DNA of 64,000 nt from Arthrobacter hankyongi. Lineage in GTDB: Bacteria; Actinomycetota; Actinomycetes; Actinomycetales; Micrococcaceae. Positions within the stretch are counted from its first letter, which is position 1, and every line of letters starts with the position of its first letter. The translations under genes and the position numbers were made by a program. The stretch is taken from positions 1 through 64,000 of the forward strand of contig NZ_JAKLTQ010000015.1 of assembly GCF_022012395.1 (NCBI RefSeq), given 5' to 3'. The notes beneath the pieces are model-generated. The model ran no database searches and was not told where the DNA came from. It saw only the letters and a program-made list of their open reading frames with translations. Below, in pieces: positions 15,908 to 25,697 of the stretch.

Positions 15908-17533
15908 ATGACATTGATCCTGCGCTACGCGGCGCGGTCGGATGTCGGCAAGGCACGTTCCAAAAATGATGATTCGGCCTATGCGGGGCAGCACCTTGCC
16001 GTCGTCGCCGACGGCATGGGGGGCCACGCCGGCGGCGACGTCGCCTCCGCGTCCACCGTGCTGGATCTGGTCCATCTGGACAAGCCCGAGCATGAGGATC
16101 CGGCCAACGTCCTGGCGGACGAAATCCAGGCGGCCAATTCCATCCTCTCCGAACTGGTCAAGACCAGCCCGAAGCTGGCCGGGATGGGCACCACGGTCAC
16201 CGCGCTGCTGCTGCACGACGACGTCTTCGAATTCGCACACATCGGGGATTCCCGCGCCTACCGGCTGAAGAACGGCGTCTTCGAACAGGTCAGCCGGGAC
16301 CACACGTTTGTCCAGCGCCTGATCGACGAGGGCCGCCTGCGCCCCGAAGAGGCCGCCGTCCATCCGCACCGCAATGTCTTGATGCGCGTGCTCGGCGATG
16401 TCGACGCCAGCCCGGAACTGGACCTGGCCACCCATCCCGCCGAGGAAGGCGAACGCTGGCTGCTCTGCTCGGACGGCCTGGACGCCGTTGTCCCCGACCA
16501 TGTCATCGGACAGGTGATGCGCCACTCGGCCAGCCTGCAGGACACCGTGGACAAACTCGTGGAGCTGACCCTCAACGGCGGTGCCCCGGACAACGTCACG
16601 GTGGTGGCCATCGAGGTGGCCGAGGCGGAAGCAACGCCCACCACCGCCCCGGTCGCGGTGGCAGCGGAACCGGCCGAACCGGTCATCACCGCTTCCAAGC
16701 CTGCACCGGCAGCCACCGCAGCCCAGCGGGCGGATGGGGTGGTGCCTGCGGCCGCCGATCCAGTCTTGGTCGAGGCACCCGAGGAGTCCGAGGAGGAACA
16801 GTTCCGCGCGGCCGCCATCCGCGGCGACCTGTCTACCCGGCCGCACGTGCTCGTCGGCGCCGCCGCCCTGGCCACCGAGACCGGGCAGATTCCCATTGTC
16901 ACCAAACGAACGAACGAACGCCGCGCCGCCGCCCTGCTCACCCACAAGGCCCCGGAACGGGAACCGGGCGAGGGCGAGGCTGCACCGGTTGCGCCGAGGC
17001 GCCGCCGCTGGCTGGTTCCGGCCTTCCTCGCGGTCATGGCGCTGCTGCTGGCGACGGTCATGTGGTTCGGCTACCTCTGGACGCAAACCCAGTACTACGT
17101 CAGCCAGGTGGACGGGCGCGTCGCGATCTTCAACGGCGTCTCGCAGAACCTCGGCCCTCTCCCGCTCTCACACGTCGACAAGGTATACAACATCCCACTG
17201 CAGAGCCTGCCCGCTTATACCCAGCAGCGCCTGACTTCCGGCTTGGCCGCGCGGGACCTGGGCCACGCCGAACAAATAGTGGAGGAACTGCGCGTCTCCA
17301 GCCAGGTCTGCCCGCCGTCGCCGACGGCAGCTCCCGGCACCGCCTCCGCAACAGCCAGCAAACCGGCCGCCACCGGCACGGCGCCGGCCACGGCCAAGCC
17401 CACGGCGACGGCCAAGCCCACGGCGACATCCAAGCCGACCGCGGCTGCCACGGCTACCGGCACCCGTCCGGCCACCCCCGGGCAGTCCGCCGCCGCCGTA
17501 CCGCCCGAATGCCTAGGTGCTTCCAATGAGTGA
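15908..17533 (+). CDS. pstP: PP2C-family Ser/Thr protein phosphatase (PstP)
   Basis: A 541-residue phosphatase. Residues 1-235 form the PP2C domain, with VADGMGGHAGGDVAS, HIGDSRAYRL, LLCSDGLDAVV and GGAPDNVTVVAIEV carrying the metal-binding aspartates. An Ala/Pro/Glu-rich linker leads to one membrane helix, WLVPAFLAVMALLLATVMWFGYLW, near residue 367. An outside domain and a tail of repeated Ala/Thr/Lys/Pro (TAKPTATAKPTATSKPT) follow. It reverses phosphorylation by PknA/PknB. It overlaps the next gene by eight bases. Confidence 0.93.
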   Translation: MTLILRYAARSDVGKARSKNDDSAYAGQHLAVVADGMGGHAGGDVASASTVLDLVHLDKPEHEDPANVLADEIQAANSILSELVKTSPKLAGMGTTVTALLLHDDVFEFAHIGDSRAYRLKNGVFEQVSRDHTFVQRLIDEGRLRPEEAAVHPHRNVLMRVLGDVDASPELDLATHPAEEGERWLLCSDGLDAVVPDHVIGQVMRHSASLQDTVDKLVELTLNGGAPDNVTVVAIEVAEAEATPTTAPVAVAAEPAEPVITASKPAPAATAAQRADGVVPAAADPVLVEAPEESEEEQFRAAAIRGDLSTRPHVLVGAAALATETGQIPIVTKRTNERRAAALLTHKAPEREPGEGEAAPVAPRRRRWLVPAFLAVMALLLATVMWFGYLWTQTQYYVSQVDGRVAIFNGVSQNLGPLPLSHVDKVYNIPLQSLPAYTQQRLTSGLAARDLGHAEQIVEELRVSSQVCPPSPTAAPGTASATASKPAATGTAPATAKPTATAKPTATSKPTAAATATGTRPATPGQSAAAVPPECLGASNE

Positions 17534-18956
17534 CATCCTGACCACCCCCAAGTCGCGCCGCAATGCGGAGCTGCTGCTGCTGATCCTGGCCCTTGCCGTA
17601 GGTGTGGGCGCCAATGCCCTGGCCGGCCTGGACCAGGACAAGGGCTTCAGCCGGGACTTCTATGTCCAGAGCCTGACCCTGGCCATCCTGGTTCTCGCAG
17701 TCCATGTGGTCCTGCGCTTCCGCGCGAAATATGCCGATCCGGTAATGCTTCCGATCGTGGCCGTGCTGAACGGCCTCGGGCTGGCCATGATCCAGCGGCT
17801 CGACGTCGCGATGGACCCGCCGACCACCGCGGCCGCCCGCCAGTTGATGTGGACCGGGATCGCCGCTGCCGTCGCCATCGCGGTGATTTTGCTGCTGAAG
17901 GACCACCGGGTACTGCGCCGGTTCACGTATATATCGCTGATCATCAGCGCGGCGCTGCTGATCCTGCCGCTGTTGCCCGGCGTCGGTATGGAGCTCAACG
18001 GGGCGCGGATCTGGGTAAACCTCGGCTTCGCCACCTTCCAGCCCGGCGAGATCGCCAAGATCACCCTCGCTATATTCTTTGCGGGGTATCTATCTACCAA
18101 CCGGGACCTGATCCTGCTGGCAGGCAAGAAGATCGGCCCGCTGCAGCTGCCGCGCTGGCGCGACATGGGACCGATGCTGGCGGCCTGGCTGGTCAGCATC
18201 GGCGTGCTCATCTTCCAGCGCGACCTCGGCTCCGCCATCCTCTTCTTCGGCATGTTCATGGCCATGATCTACGTGGCCACCAGCCGGGTCAGCTGGGTGC
18301 TGATCGGCCTGGTCATGATCGCGGTCGGCGGCTTCATGGCGTTCAAGCTCTTCCCGCACGTGACCGCCCGGATCGACGGCTGGCTCAACGCCTTCGACCC
18401 CGACGTGTACAACCGGGCCGGTGGCAGCCACCAGATCGTCCAAGGCCTCTTCGGCCTGGCCAGCGGCGGGCTGACCGGTACCGGCCTCGGACAGGGCCGG
18501 CCGGACCTGGTCACGTTTGCCAACAGCGACATGATCATCACCGCGCTGGGCGAGGAACTGGGCCTGATCGGTGTTTCAGCCATCGTCCTGCTCTACCTGC
18601 TGCTGGTCTCGCGGGGCATCCGGACCGCGCTGGGCACCCGCGACGCCTTCGGCAAGCTGCTGGCGACCGGTCTGTCCTTCACCCTGGCCCTGCAGTGCTT
18701 CGTGGTGATCGGCGGGGTGACCCGCCTGATTCCGCTCACCGGCCTGACGACGCCGTTCATGGCCGCGGGTGGTTCCTCGCTGCTGGCCAACTGGCTGATC
18801 GTGGCCCTGCTGCTGCTGATTTCGCATGCGGCCCGGCGGCCCGCACCGCCGGCCGGCCTGGCCGGAACCCACCCGCCGGCCGGGCGGCCAGGCCGGCGGC
18901 GGGACAGCGAACAGGCGCGGCTGGCAGCCGGAGCAGGAGAGGGTGAACAGCGATGA
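17526..18956 (+). CDS. rodA: SEDS-family peptidoglycan glycosyltransferase (FtsW/RodA)
   Basis: A 476-residue polytopic membrane protein with about ten helices. SEDS hallmarks are NGARIWVNLGFATFQPGEIAKI, FQRDLGSAILFFGMFMAMIYVATSR and GGVTRLIPLTGLTTPFMAAGGSSLLANWLIV. SEDS proteins polymerise lipid II together with a class B PBP, which here is the next gene (ATGA overlap). A Pro/Arg-rich cytoplasmic tail ends the protein. RodA is chosen over FtsW by its place beside pbpA, as in mycobacteria. Confidence 0.92.
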   Translation: MSDILTTPKSRRNAELLLLILALAVGVGANALAGLDQDKGFSRDFYVQSLTLAILVLAVHVVLRFRAKYADPVMLPIVAVLNGLGLAMIQRLDVAMDPPTTAAARQLMWTGIAAAVAIAVILLLKDHRVLRRFTYISLIISAALLILPLLPGVGMELNGARIWVNLGFATFQPGEIAKITLAIFFAGYLSTNRDLILLAGKKIGPLQLPRWRDMGPMLAAWLVSIGVLIFQRDLGSAILFFGMFMAMIYVATSRVSWVLIGLVMIAVGGFMAFKLFPHVTARIDGWLNAFDPDVYNRAGGSHQIVQGLFGLASGGLTGTGLGQGRPDLVTFANSDMIITALGEELGLIGVSAIVLLYLLLVSRGIRTALGTRDAFGKLLATGLSFTLALQCFVVIGGVTRLIPLTGLTTPFMAAGGSSLLANWLIVALLLLISHAARRPAPPAGLAGTHPPAGRPGRRRDSEQARLAAGAGEGEQR

Positions 18957-20401
18957 ACCAGGCAATCCGCAGCACCTGGATGGTGGCCGTGGCCATGTTT
19001 GCGCTGCTCTTTGGCGCGCTGACGGTGGTCCAGTTCTTCCAGGCCGACAACCTCAATGCCAACGACTGGAACAGCCGCACCCTCTACAAGGACTTCGACA
19101 TCAACCGCGGCGCCATCCTGGTCGGCGGGGACCCGATCGCCGAGTCCGTGCCGTCCTCCGACGGCTTTGCGTTCCAGCGCAAATACACCGACGCCGAGCT
19201 GTACGCCCCGCTGACCGGCTTCTACTCCTTGGTCTACGGCGCCACCCAGCTCGAATCGGCGATGAACGACCAGCTCTCCGGCAGCGGCAACGAACTGCTC
19301 TACGACCGGATCGTCAGGCTCTTCTCCGGTGCGCAGGTCGAGGGTGCCTCCGTCGAGCTGACCATCGACCCCAAGCTGCAGCAGCTGGCCTGGGACCTGC
19401 TGCCGGACGGAGTCAAGGGATCCATCGTGGTGATGGAGCCGAAGACCGGAAACATCCTGGCCATGGTGTCCAAGCCCAGCTTCGATCCGAACAAGCTGGC
19501 GGGCCACAGTTCCGAAAAGGTCGTGTCCAACATGGCCAACCTCGAGGAGGTACCCGGGCTCTCCCCGTTCCTGAACCCGGCCACCGAGTCCCTGGTGGCA
19601 CCGGGCTCGGTCTTCAAGCTGGTCGACACCGCGGCCGCCTTGGAATCGGGCAAGTACAACGCCGACAGCGTGCTGGACAATCCGGCGGAACTGAAGCTGC
19701 CGGGCACCAACGTATCGCTGCCCAACTATGTCAACGGCGGCTGCAGCGCCCGGACGAAGGCAGACTTCTCCTTCGCCCTGGAGCAGTCCTGCAACACCCC
19801 GTTCGCGCAGATTGCCTGGGACCTGGGCGAGGACGCCATCGCGAAGCAGGCGGAGAAGTTCGGCTTCGGCCAGTCCTTCAACATTCCAGTCAATGTGACC
19901 GCCAGCCAGTTCCCGACCGGCATGAGCAAGGACCTGCTGGCCCAGGCGGCGATCGGCCAGTACGACGTGCGGGTCACCCCGCTGCAGGTGGCGATGATGA
20001 CCAGCGCCATCGCCAACGACGGCAAGCTGATGAAGCCGAACCTGATCCGCACCGTGCGGGCCCCGGACCTGCGCGTGCTGCAGAGCCCGAAGCCCGAGCA
20101 GCTGCAGCAGTCGCTGTCCGCTGACCATGCCCGGCAGATCTCCCAGTGGATGGTCAACGCTGTGGACCGCGGCATCGCGCGCAACGCGGCCATTCCGGGC
20201 GTGCAGGTGGCGGGCAAGACCGGCACCGCCGAACTGCTGGCCGGCAGTGCCGGCAACAACTCGTGGTTCACCGGCTTCGCGCCGGCCGATAACCCCCAAG
20301 CGGTGGTCTCCATCGTGATCCAGGATGTCGATCTTCCCACCGGCTCCCAACTGACCAGTCCGAACGCTAAGCAACTCCTGGAGGCGGTGTTGAATAAGTG
20401 A
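18953..20401 (+). CDS. pbpA: class B penicillin-binding protein PbpA
   Basis: A 482-residue transpeptidase with one N-terminal membrane helix ([20 protein letters not shown]). The catalytic motifs are S219-VF-K222 (APGSVFKL), SxN as EQSCNTPF, and K422-TG in VAGKTGTAE. It crosslinks peptidoglycan with the SEDS polymerase encoded just upstream. Length and motif spacing match actinobacterial PbpA. Its stop overlaps the GTG start of pknA (GTGA). Confidence 0.94.
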   Translation: MNQAIRSTWMVAVAMFALLFGALTVVQFFQADNLNANDWNSRTLYKDFDINRGAILVGGDPIAESVPSSDGFAFQRKYTDAELYAPLTGFYSLVYGATQLESAMNDQLSGSGNELLYDRIVRLFSGAQVEGASVELTIDPKLQQLAWDLLPDGVKGSIVVMEPKTGNILAMVSKPSFDPNKLAGHSSEKVVSNMANLEEVPGLSPFLNPATESLVAPGSVFKLVDTAAALESGKYNADSVLDNPAELKLPGTNVSLPNYVNGGCSARTKADFSFALEQSCNTPFAQIAWDLGEDAIAKQAEKFGFGQSFNIPVNVTASQFPTGMSKDLLAQAAIGQYDVRVTPLQVAMMTSAIANDGKLMKPNLIRTVRAPDLRVLQSPKPEQLQQSLSADHARQISQWMVNAVDRGIARNAAIPGVQVAGKTGTAELLAGSAGNNSWFTGFAPADNPQAVVSIVIQDVDLPTGSQLTSPNAKQLLEAVLNK

Positions 20402-22233
20402 GGCCTACATCGGGTATCACATTAGGCGGCAGATACCAGCTCACCGACCGTATCGCCATCGGCGGCATGGGCGAGGTCTGGAAGGCCCGGGACCAGGTGC
20501 TGGGCCGCATCATCGCCATCAAGATCCTCAAGGAGGAGTACACCGGCGACCCGGGCTTCCTGAACCGCTTCCGTGCCGAAGCCCGCCACACGGCGCTGCT
20601 GAACCACAACGGCATCGCCAATGTCTTCGACTATGGCGAGGAAGCCGGCTCGGCCTACCTGGTCATGGAGCTGGTGCCGGGCCAGCCGCTCTCGGCGATT
20701 ATCGAACGTGAACGCGTGCTGTCCCCGGACCGGACGATGTCGCTGGTCGCGCAGACCGCACGGGCGCTGGAAATCGCCCACCAGCAGGGACTGGTGCACC
20801 GTGACGTGAAGCCGGGGAACCTGCTGATTACCCCGGAGGGCCGGGTCAAGATCACCGACTTCGGCATTGCCCGGCTGGCGGACCAGGTGCCGCTGACGGC
20901 CACCGGACAGGTGATGGGCACCGCCCAGTACCTGGCGCCCGAGCAGGCCACCGGGCAGACGGCCACCGGGCAGAGCGATATCTACTCCCTGGGCGTCATT
21001 GCCTACGAGTGCCTCTCCGGTACCCGGCCGTTCTCGGGGGAGTCGCAGATCGCCATCGCCCTGGCCCAGGTCAACGACACCCCGCCGCCGCTGCCCGAGT
21101 CCCTGCCGCATTCGGTCCGTGCCCTGGTGATGTCCATGCTGTCCAAGGATCCGGCGGACCGCCCGGCCACGGCCGAGAAGCTGGCCGAGGCCGCCGATGC
21201 GATCCGCTCCGGCGACGTCCGGGCCGCCGAGGCGGCCGTCCCAGGCATGCTCCTGTTCGGCGGCGGTGAAGCGCCCACCGGGGCGATGACCGCCGTGACG
21301 CAAACCGTGCCGCGGGAGGAGCGCACGCAGGCCTTCGGCGCCCAGGCCACCGCCACCCGGGCCATGAGCCCCGGCACCTCCCAGCTGCCGCTGATCCCTG
21401 CCACGGACGACGACGGCGCCAAGTCGCTGGCCGCCGAGCGCGCCTGGAGCGATGACGACGTCGACGAAGCGCAGGCGCCCCCGCCGCGGCCGCCGGCCCA
21501 GCCGCGCCGCCGCGGCCGCAGCCCCTGGACCTGGCCGCTGGTCGGGCTCATCCTGCTCGTCGTCTTCGCCGTGCTGGGGGCCTGGCTGCTGCCCACCCTC
21601 ATCCCGCTGGGCGGCAGCAATCCCGCCTCGACGCCGGCGCGCAGCACCAGCGCCTCGCCGCGCGCGACCTTCACGAGCTCCACCCCGGAGCAGACCCAAA
21701 CCGCCGAACAGACCCCGCAGACCAAGACGATCGAACTGGCCGCCGCCACCTACCAGGGCCGGCCGTACAACGACGTCAAGGCCGAACTCGAGTCTCTGGG
21801 CTTCCAGGTCAAGGGCCGCGCGGTTCAGGACCAGGCCGCCGAAGGCCTGGTCCTGAACATCAACCCGCGGGGACAGGTCGAGGAGGGCGCGACCATTACC
21901 GTCACCTACTCCGAGGGTCCCGGCACGGTCACCGTCCCGGGCGGGCTCGTCGGCGCCAACGAAGGCCGCGTGCAGGCCGCCCTGTACAGGGCCGGGCTCC
22001 AGCCGCAGAACCTCGGCGCGGAACCCGACGATTCCCCGGTCGGCACGGTCATCCGGCTGGAACCGGGGGAGGGTAGCGAGGTTCAACCCGGCGCCACCGT
22101 GGGCTACGTTGTCTCGTCCGGACCGGAGGAGCAGTCAAGCACACCGCCGGCAGAACCGACGGCACCGGCCGAACCGACGCAGACCGGCAAGCCCACCGAC
22201 GGCCCCGGCAAGACCCCGCCCGGCAACGGCTAA
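20398..22233 (+). CDS. pknA: Ser/Thr protein kinase, PknA position, with two PASTA repeats
   Basis: A 611-residue membrane kinase. The kinase domain (about residues 9-270) has [20 protein letters not shown], the catalytic loop H134-R-D136 ([11 protein letters not shown]), DFG at 154-156, and the activation loop [17 protein letters not shown]. An acidic linker is followed by a membrane helix near 378-402 and two PASTA-like repeats ([20 protein letters not shown]..., [22 protein letters not shown]...). Mycobacterial PknA has no PASTA repeats, so the domain set differs. The tail is Pro/Thr rich. It probably phosphorylates division proteins. Confidence 0.92.
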   Translation: MRPTSGITLGGRYQLTDRIAIGGMGEVWKARDQVLGRIIAIKILKEEYTGDPGFLNRFRAEARHTALLNHNGIANVFDYGEEAGSAYLVMELVPGQPLSAIIERERVLSPDRTMSLVAQTARALEIAHQQGLVHRDVKPGNLLITPEGRVKITDFGIARLADQVPLTATGQVMGTAQYLAPEQATGQTATGQSDIYSLGVIAYECLSGTRPFSGESQIAIALAQVNDTPPPLPESLPHSVRALVMSMLSKDPADRPATAEKLAEAADAIRSGDVRAAEAAVPGMLLFGGGEAPTGAMTAVTQTVPREERTQAFGAQATATRAMSPGTSQLPLIPATDDDGAKSLAAERAWSDDDVDEAQAPPPRPPAQPRRRGRSPWTWPLVGLILLVVFAVLGAWLLPTLIPLGGSNPASTPARSTSASPRATFTSSTPEQTQTAEQTPQTKTIELAAATYQGRPYNDVKAELESLGFQVKGRAVQDQAAEGLVLNINPRGQVEEGATITVTYSEGPGTVTVPGGLVGANEGRVQAALYRAGLQPQNLGAEPDDSPVGTVIRLEPGEGSEVQPGATVGYVVSSGPEEQSSTPPAEPTAPAEPTQTGKPTDGPGKTPPGNG

Positions 22234-22266
22234 CCAAGTAACGACATCGTGGAAGGAGCGCAGCCT

Positions 22267-24189
22267 GTGAACTCGCCGCAGGTCCTCAACGGGCGTTACG
22301 AAGTGGGCGAACTGATCGGCCGCGGTGGTATGGCCGATGTCTACCTCGGCCGTGACACCCGGCTAGGGCGGTCCGTGGCGATCAAGCAGCTGCGTCCGGA
22401 TCTGGCCCGCGACCCAATGTTCCAGTCGCGCTTCCGCCGCGAAGCCCAGGCCGTGGCCGGGCTGAACCATCCGGCGATCGTGGCCGTCTACGACACCGGC
22501 GAGCACGAGGTCCCGGGCGGCTACGACATCACCGCGCCGTTCATCGTGATGGAATACGTCAGCGGCCACACGCTGCGTGAACTGATCCGGTCCGGCGACG
22601 TGACTGGCGACCAGGCGGTGGACTACGCGCTCGGGATCCTGTCCGCGCTCGAATACAGCCACCGCTCGGGCATCGTCCACCGGGACATCAAGCCCGCCAA
22701 CGTGATGGTGACCCCGCGCGGGGACGTGAAGGTCATGGACTTCGGCATCGCCCGGGCACTGGCCGACTCGGCCGCCACGATGACCCAGACCCAGGCCATC
22801 CTGGGCACCGCCCAGTACCTCTCACCGGAACAGGCCCGGGGCGAGGCCGTGGACGCCCGCAGCGACCTGTATTCGGCCGCCTGCCTGCTGTACGAAATGC
22901 TGGCCGGCCGGCCCCCGTTCGTCGGCGACAGCCCGGTGTCGGTGGCCTACCAGCATGTGCGCGAACTGCCCGACCCGCCGAGCCGGCACAACCCCCAGGT
23001 CAGCTCCGCGCTGGATTCGGTGCTGGCCCGGGCCCTGCAGAAGGACAAGGCCGACCGGTTCCAGGACGCCGCGGCTTTCAGCTCGGCCCTGCGCGCCGCC
23101 CGCACCGGGATGCCGGTGCCGGACGCCGACGCCGGAGCAACCCAGGCGATGCCCGCCCAGCCGCCGGCCACCACGCCGCTCGGCACCTCCGGTCCCGCTG
23201 TCCTGGCGGCGTCCCGCCCCTGGAGCCCGGTGGCGGAGCAGACCCAGCCGGACGACTATGTGGACGGGGAGGATGACGAGGATCCCTACGCGGCCGCGAC
23301 GGACCCGGAGACGGACACCGGCTCGCTGCAGCAGGCCTCGTTCCCCCGCAGCGGCGAGGACTTCGACGACGCCCGGCGGACCCGGCGGCGAGCCTGGATT
23401 GTGACGCTGATCGTGGCCCTGTTCCTGGTGCTCGGGGCGGGCGCCTTCTTCCTCGTCAATGTGATCCAGGCGAACGCCCGGCCGCAGCTGGTGGCAGTCC
23501 CGGCAGTGGCCGGGATGGACCAGACCCAGGCGTCCAATGCCATTTGGGACGCCGGACTGCGGCCGATGACCGTCCAGGAATACAGCGACGACGTCGACTC
23601 CGGCACGGCCATCCGTTCGCAGCCTGGCACCGGCGAGCAGGCTGCCGTGGGCAGCAACGTCAACATCTACATTTCGCGCGGACGCGAGTTCATCACCCTG
23701 CCCAAGGACCTCGGCGGCAAGACCGAGGGGGAGGTACGCGACCGGCTGCGCCAGCTCGGCCTGGTACCTGGCACCTCCGAGCCGGCCAACAGTGCCGACC
23801 TGCCCCCGGGCAGCGTCGTATCGCTCGATCCTGCACCCGGGCAGCAGGTCCGCACCGGATCCACCGTGGACCTGATGATCTCCAACGGCAAGGTCACCGT
23901 GCCGCAACTGCTGGACAAGTCCGAACAGGACGCCATCAAACTGCTGGAAGATCCTGCTGTGGCACTTCCGTACACGGTGCAGACGGTGGAAAATTCCGTG
24001 GTGGAACCCGGCACTGTGACCGCGCAAAGCCAGACCGCGGGAAGCGACGTCGAGCAGGGCACGCTGATTACCATCACGGTGGCAGTTGCGCCCGAGGAGA
24101 AGAAGGGCAAGAAGGAAAAGGCCAAGGATTCCCGCCCGACCTCCTCCACCTCGCCGTCACAGGGCGGCGGGGGCGACGGCGGCCAGTAA
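22267..24189 (+). CDS. pknB: Ser/Thr protein kinase PknB with three PASTA repeats
   Basis: A 640-residue receptor kinase that senses cell-wall fragments in related bacteria. The kinase domain has YEVGELIGRGGMADVYLGRD, H138-R-D140 (HRDIKPANVMV), DFG at 158-160, and TMTQTQAILGTAQYLSPEQ. The membrane helix AWIVTLIVALFLVLGAGAFFL lies near 376-398. Three PASTA repeats follow (VPAVAGMDQTQASNAIWDAGL, LPKDLGGKTEGEVRDRLRQLGL, VPQLLDKSEQDAIKLLEDPAV), then a Lys/Ser-rich tail. The GTG at 22267 has GGAAGGAG upstream; a GTG at 22249 is in frame but lies before that site. Last gene of the operon. Confidence 0.94.
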   Translation: MNSPQVLNGRYEVGELIGRGGMADVYLGRDTRLGRSVAIKQLRPDLARDPMFQSRFRREAQAVAGLNHPAIVAVYDTGEHEVPGGYDITAPFIVMEYVSGHTLRELIRSGDVTGDQAVDYALGILSALEYSHRSGIVHRDIKPANVMVTPRGDVKVMDFGIARALADSAATMTQTQAILGTAQYLSPEQARGEAVDARSDLYSAACLLYEMLAGRPPFVGDSPVSVAYQHVRELPDPPSRHNPQVSSALDSVLARALQKDKADRFQDAAAFSSALRAARTGMPVPDADAGATQAMPAQPPATTPLGTSGPAVLAASRPWSPVAEQTQPDDYVDGEDDEDPYAAATDPETDTGSLQQASFPRSGEDFDDARRTRRRAWIVTLIVALFLVLGAGAFFLVNVIQANARPQLVAVPAVAGMDQTQASNAIWDAGLRPMTVQEYSDDVDSGTAIRSQPGTGEQAAVGSNVNIYISRGREFITLPKDLGGKTEGEVRDRLRQLGLVPGTSEPANSADLPPGSVVSLDPAPGQQVRTGSTVDLMISNGKVTVPQLLDKSEQDAIKLLEDPAVALPYTVQTVENSVVEPGTVTAQSQTAGSDVEQGTLITITVAVAPEEKKGKKEKAKDSRPTSSTSPSQGGGGDGGQ

Positions 24190-24207
24190 CGACGCCGCCG
24201 CAGAGGG

Positions 24208-24852
24208 CTACTTGGTAATCAGCGGGCTCAGCTTGGCCGCCCGCTCCGCCACACCGGCCATTCCGAGGCTCTCCAGCCAGTTGCCCAGCATCAGGTAGCC
24301 ACCCTCGGTCAGCACCGACTCCGGGTGGAACTGCACGCCCCACAACGGTGCGCTCCGGTGCTGCAGGCCCATGATCACGCCGCCGGCGGTCTCCGCGGTG
24401 ATCTCCAGCTCTGCCGGAATGGTCTCCCGCACGGCGGCCAGCGAATGGTAGCGGGTGGCGGTGAAGGGGTTGGGAACGCCGTCGAAGACCTTTTCGCCGT
24501 GGTGGCTCACCAGCGAGGTTTTGCCGTGCATCAGCTCCGGGGCATGAGTCACGGTGCCGCCGTAAGCCTCGGCCAGGGCCTGATGGCCCAGGCAGACGCC
24601 GAGCATGGGTTTGGCATGTTCGCCGCACCAGCGGATCAGGTCAATGCAGATGCCCGCCTCCGCGGGGTTGCCCGGGCCGGGGGAGACGAGCACGCCGTCC
24701 CGCGCGGACGCCAGCTCAACCGCCTCGGCCAGCGTCACGTCGTCGTTGCGCACGACCGTGGTTTCGGCACCCAGCTGCTGCAGGTAGCCCACCAGCGTGT
24801 AGACGAAGCTGTCATAGTTGTCGACGACGAGGATACGGATGGAGTCGCTCAT
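24208..24852 (-). CDS. pabA: glutamine amidotransferase of anthranilate/aminodeoxychorismate synthase
   Basis: A 214-residue class I glutamine amidotransferase that supplies ammonia to chorismate-using synthases. Visible are DNYDSFVYTLVGYLQQLG, LVSPGPGNPAEAG, nucleophile C87 in LGVCLGHQALAEAYGG, and H176 and E178 in WGVQFHPESV. The mycobacterial gene at this locus is called trpG; sequence alone cannot separate the tryptophan and folate roles, and dual use is common. It is convergent with pknB and divergent from crgA. The ATG at 24852 aligns with the family N-terminus. Confidence 0.9.
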   Translation of the reverse strand: MSDSIRILVVDNYDSFVYTLVGYLQQLGAETTVVRNDDVTLAEAVELASARDGVLVSPGPGNPAEAGICIDLIRWCGEHAKPMLGVCLGHQALAEAYGGTVTHAPELMHGKTSLVSHHGEKVFDGVPNPFTATRYHSLAAVRETIPAELEITAETAGGVIMGLQHRSAPLWGVQFHPESVLTEGGYLMLGNWLESLGMAGVAERAAKLSPLITK

Positions 24853-25040
24853 GGCTTGTCGATGGCACCAATCGGGAAGGGGATAAGTCCGGCCGGCGAC
24901 GTCGCGGCCGCCGGATCCCGGGGCTGCGGCCATCAGGGCCTCATACAATCTTCCGCGCCGCGGCGGGTCCGGGCAAATGCGACAGGGCTATGGCAGATTC
25001 CGCCTTAGTGGCGCGGCCGGTGCCCGCGGCTGCGGTTGAC

Positions 25041-25245
25041 TCCCACGTGGGCTCGGCGCGGGTCCCTCGGCGGATAGCGTCCACCCGCCTCCCCGTTCGC
25101 GGCCCACCCCAACACGCTTCGCGCGCCGGGGACCCCTGGCCGCTCTCTTGCCTCGCAAGCTCGGCGCGGGTCCCTCGGCGGATAGCGTCCACCCGCCTCC
25201 CACGCCTCGCAAGCTCGGCGCGGGTCCCTCGGCGGATAGACTGGC
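25041..25245. repeat. dispersed intergenic repeat, copy 3 (tandem)
   Basis: CTCGGCGCGGGTCCCTCGG recurs at 25052, 25160 and 25214, each followed by CGGATAG. Spacings are 108 and 54 bases. The first interval contains a full-length unit including GGGGACCCCTGGCCGCTCTC and CTCGCAAGCTCGG. The array is in the opposite orientation to copy 1. It is not CRISPR: the intervals are homologous to other repeat copies. Confidence 0.8.
25237..25242 (+). promoter_or_regulatory. -10 hexamer for crgA at the repeat end
   Basis: TAGACT occurs where the inner repeat copies have TAGCGT. The expected transcript start is near 25249, about 28 bases before the GTG and leaving room for the AGGAGG site. Confidence 0.45.
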
Positions 25246-25276
25246 GGGGAGACAATGCCCCGTGCAAGGAGGACCA

Positions 25277-25528
25277 GTGCCCGAATCGAAGCCGCGCAAG
25301 AAGACCGAGCGCCGGCCGCAGGAGACGGTAGCCAAGGACTACAAGCCGAATCCGGTCTGGTACAAGCCGGTCATGTTCGGCCTGATGATCATTGGTCTGC
25401 TGTGGATCATCGTCTTCTACATCACGCAGGGCGTCTGGCCGCTTCCCGCTGCCGGTTCCTGGAACATCCTCATCGGCTTCGGCATCGCCATCGTCGGCTT
25501 CCTGATGACCACACGGTGGCGCTCCTAG
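25277..25528 (+). CDS. crgA: cell division protein CrgA
   Basis: An 83-residue protein with two membrane helices (YKPVMFGLMIIGLLWIIVFYITQG and GSWNILIGFGIAIVGFLMTTRW) after a basic cytoplasmic N-terminus. CrgA recruits division proteins such as FtsI in actinobacteria. The W-Y-K-P-V-M-F-G-L-M entry and the final TTRWRS are typical. AAGGAGGACCA precedes the GTG start. It stands apart from the pkn operon, as in mycobacteria. Confidence 0.95.
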   Translation: MPESKPRKKTERRPQETVAKDYKPNPVWYKPVMFGLMIIGLLWIIVFYITQGVWPLPAAGSWNILIGFGIAIVGFLMTTRWRS

Positions 25529-25653
25529 GCGGCCGGCAGGCATGCATCGTACGCCCTGATCATCCCCGACGGCCCGCCGCGTCATAGCGGGTCATAAATC
25601 CGTTCTTCAGCCCGGGGAACCGACGACCCGGAGAGTGGGATCCTGGCGCGCAT

Positions 25654-25691
25654 GCATTCCCGCCGCGGCACCAAGGCCGCGGCGGGAATGC
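25654..25691. terminator. perfect 16-bp hairpin between crgA and malic enzyme
   Basis: Arms GCATTCCCGCCGCGGC (25654-25669) and its exact inverse (25676-25691) enclose a six-base loop. It lies between two convergent genes and probably serves both. No T-run follows. Confidence 0.7.
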
Positions 25692-25697
25692 CGCTCC

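Larger units (their letters stand above)
24853..25276. other. intergenic region with tandem copies of the dispersed repeat
   Basis: No gene seen between pabA and crgA. Most of the region is occupied by the repeat array at 25041-25245. The crgA promoter lies at its right end. Confidence 0.6.

Noticed and set aside
25041-25245. Regular direct repeats that look at first like a CRISPR array
   Set aside because: Only three copies, unequal spacing, and the sequence between them matches the same intergenic repeat family elsewhere; no cas genes are present.
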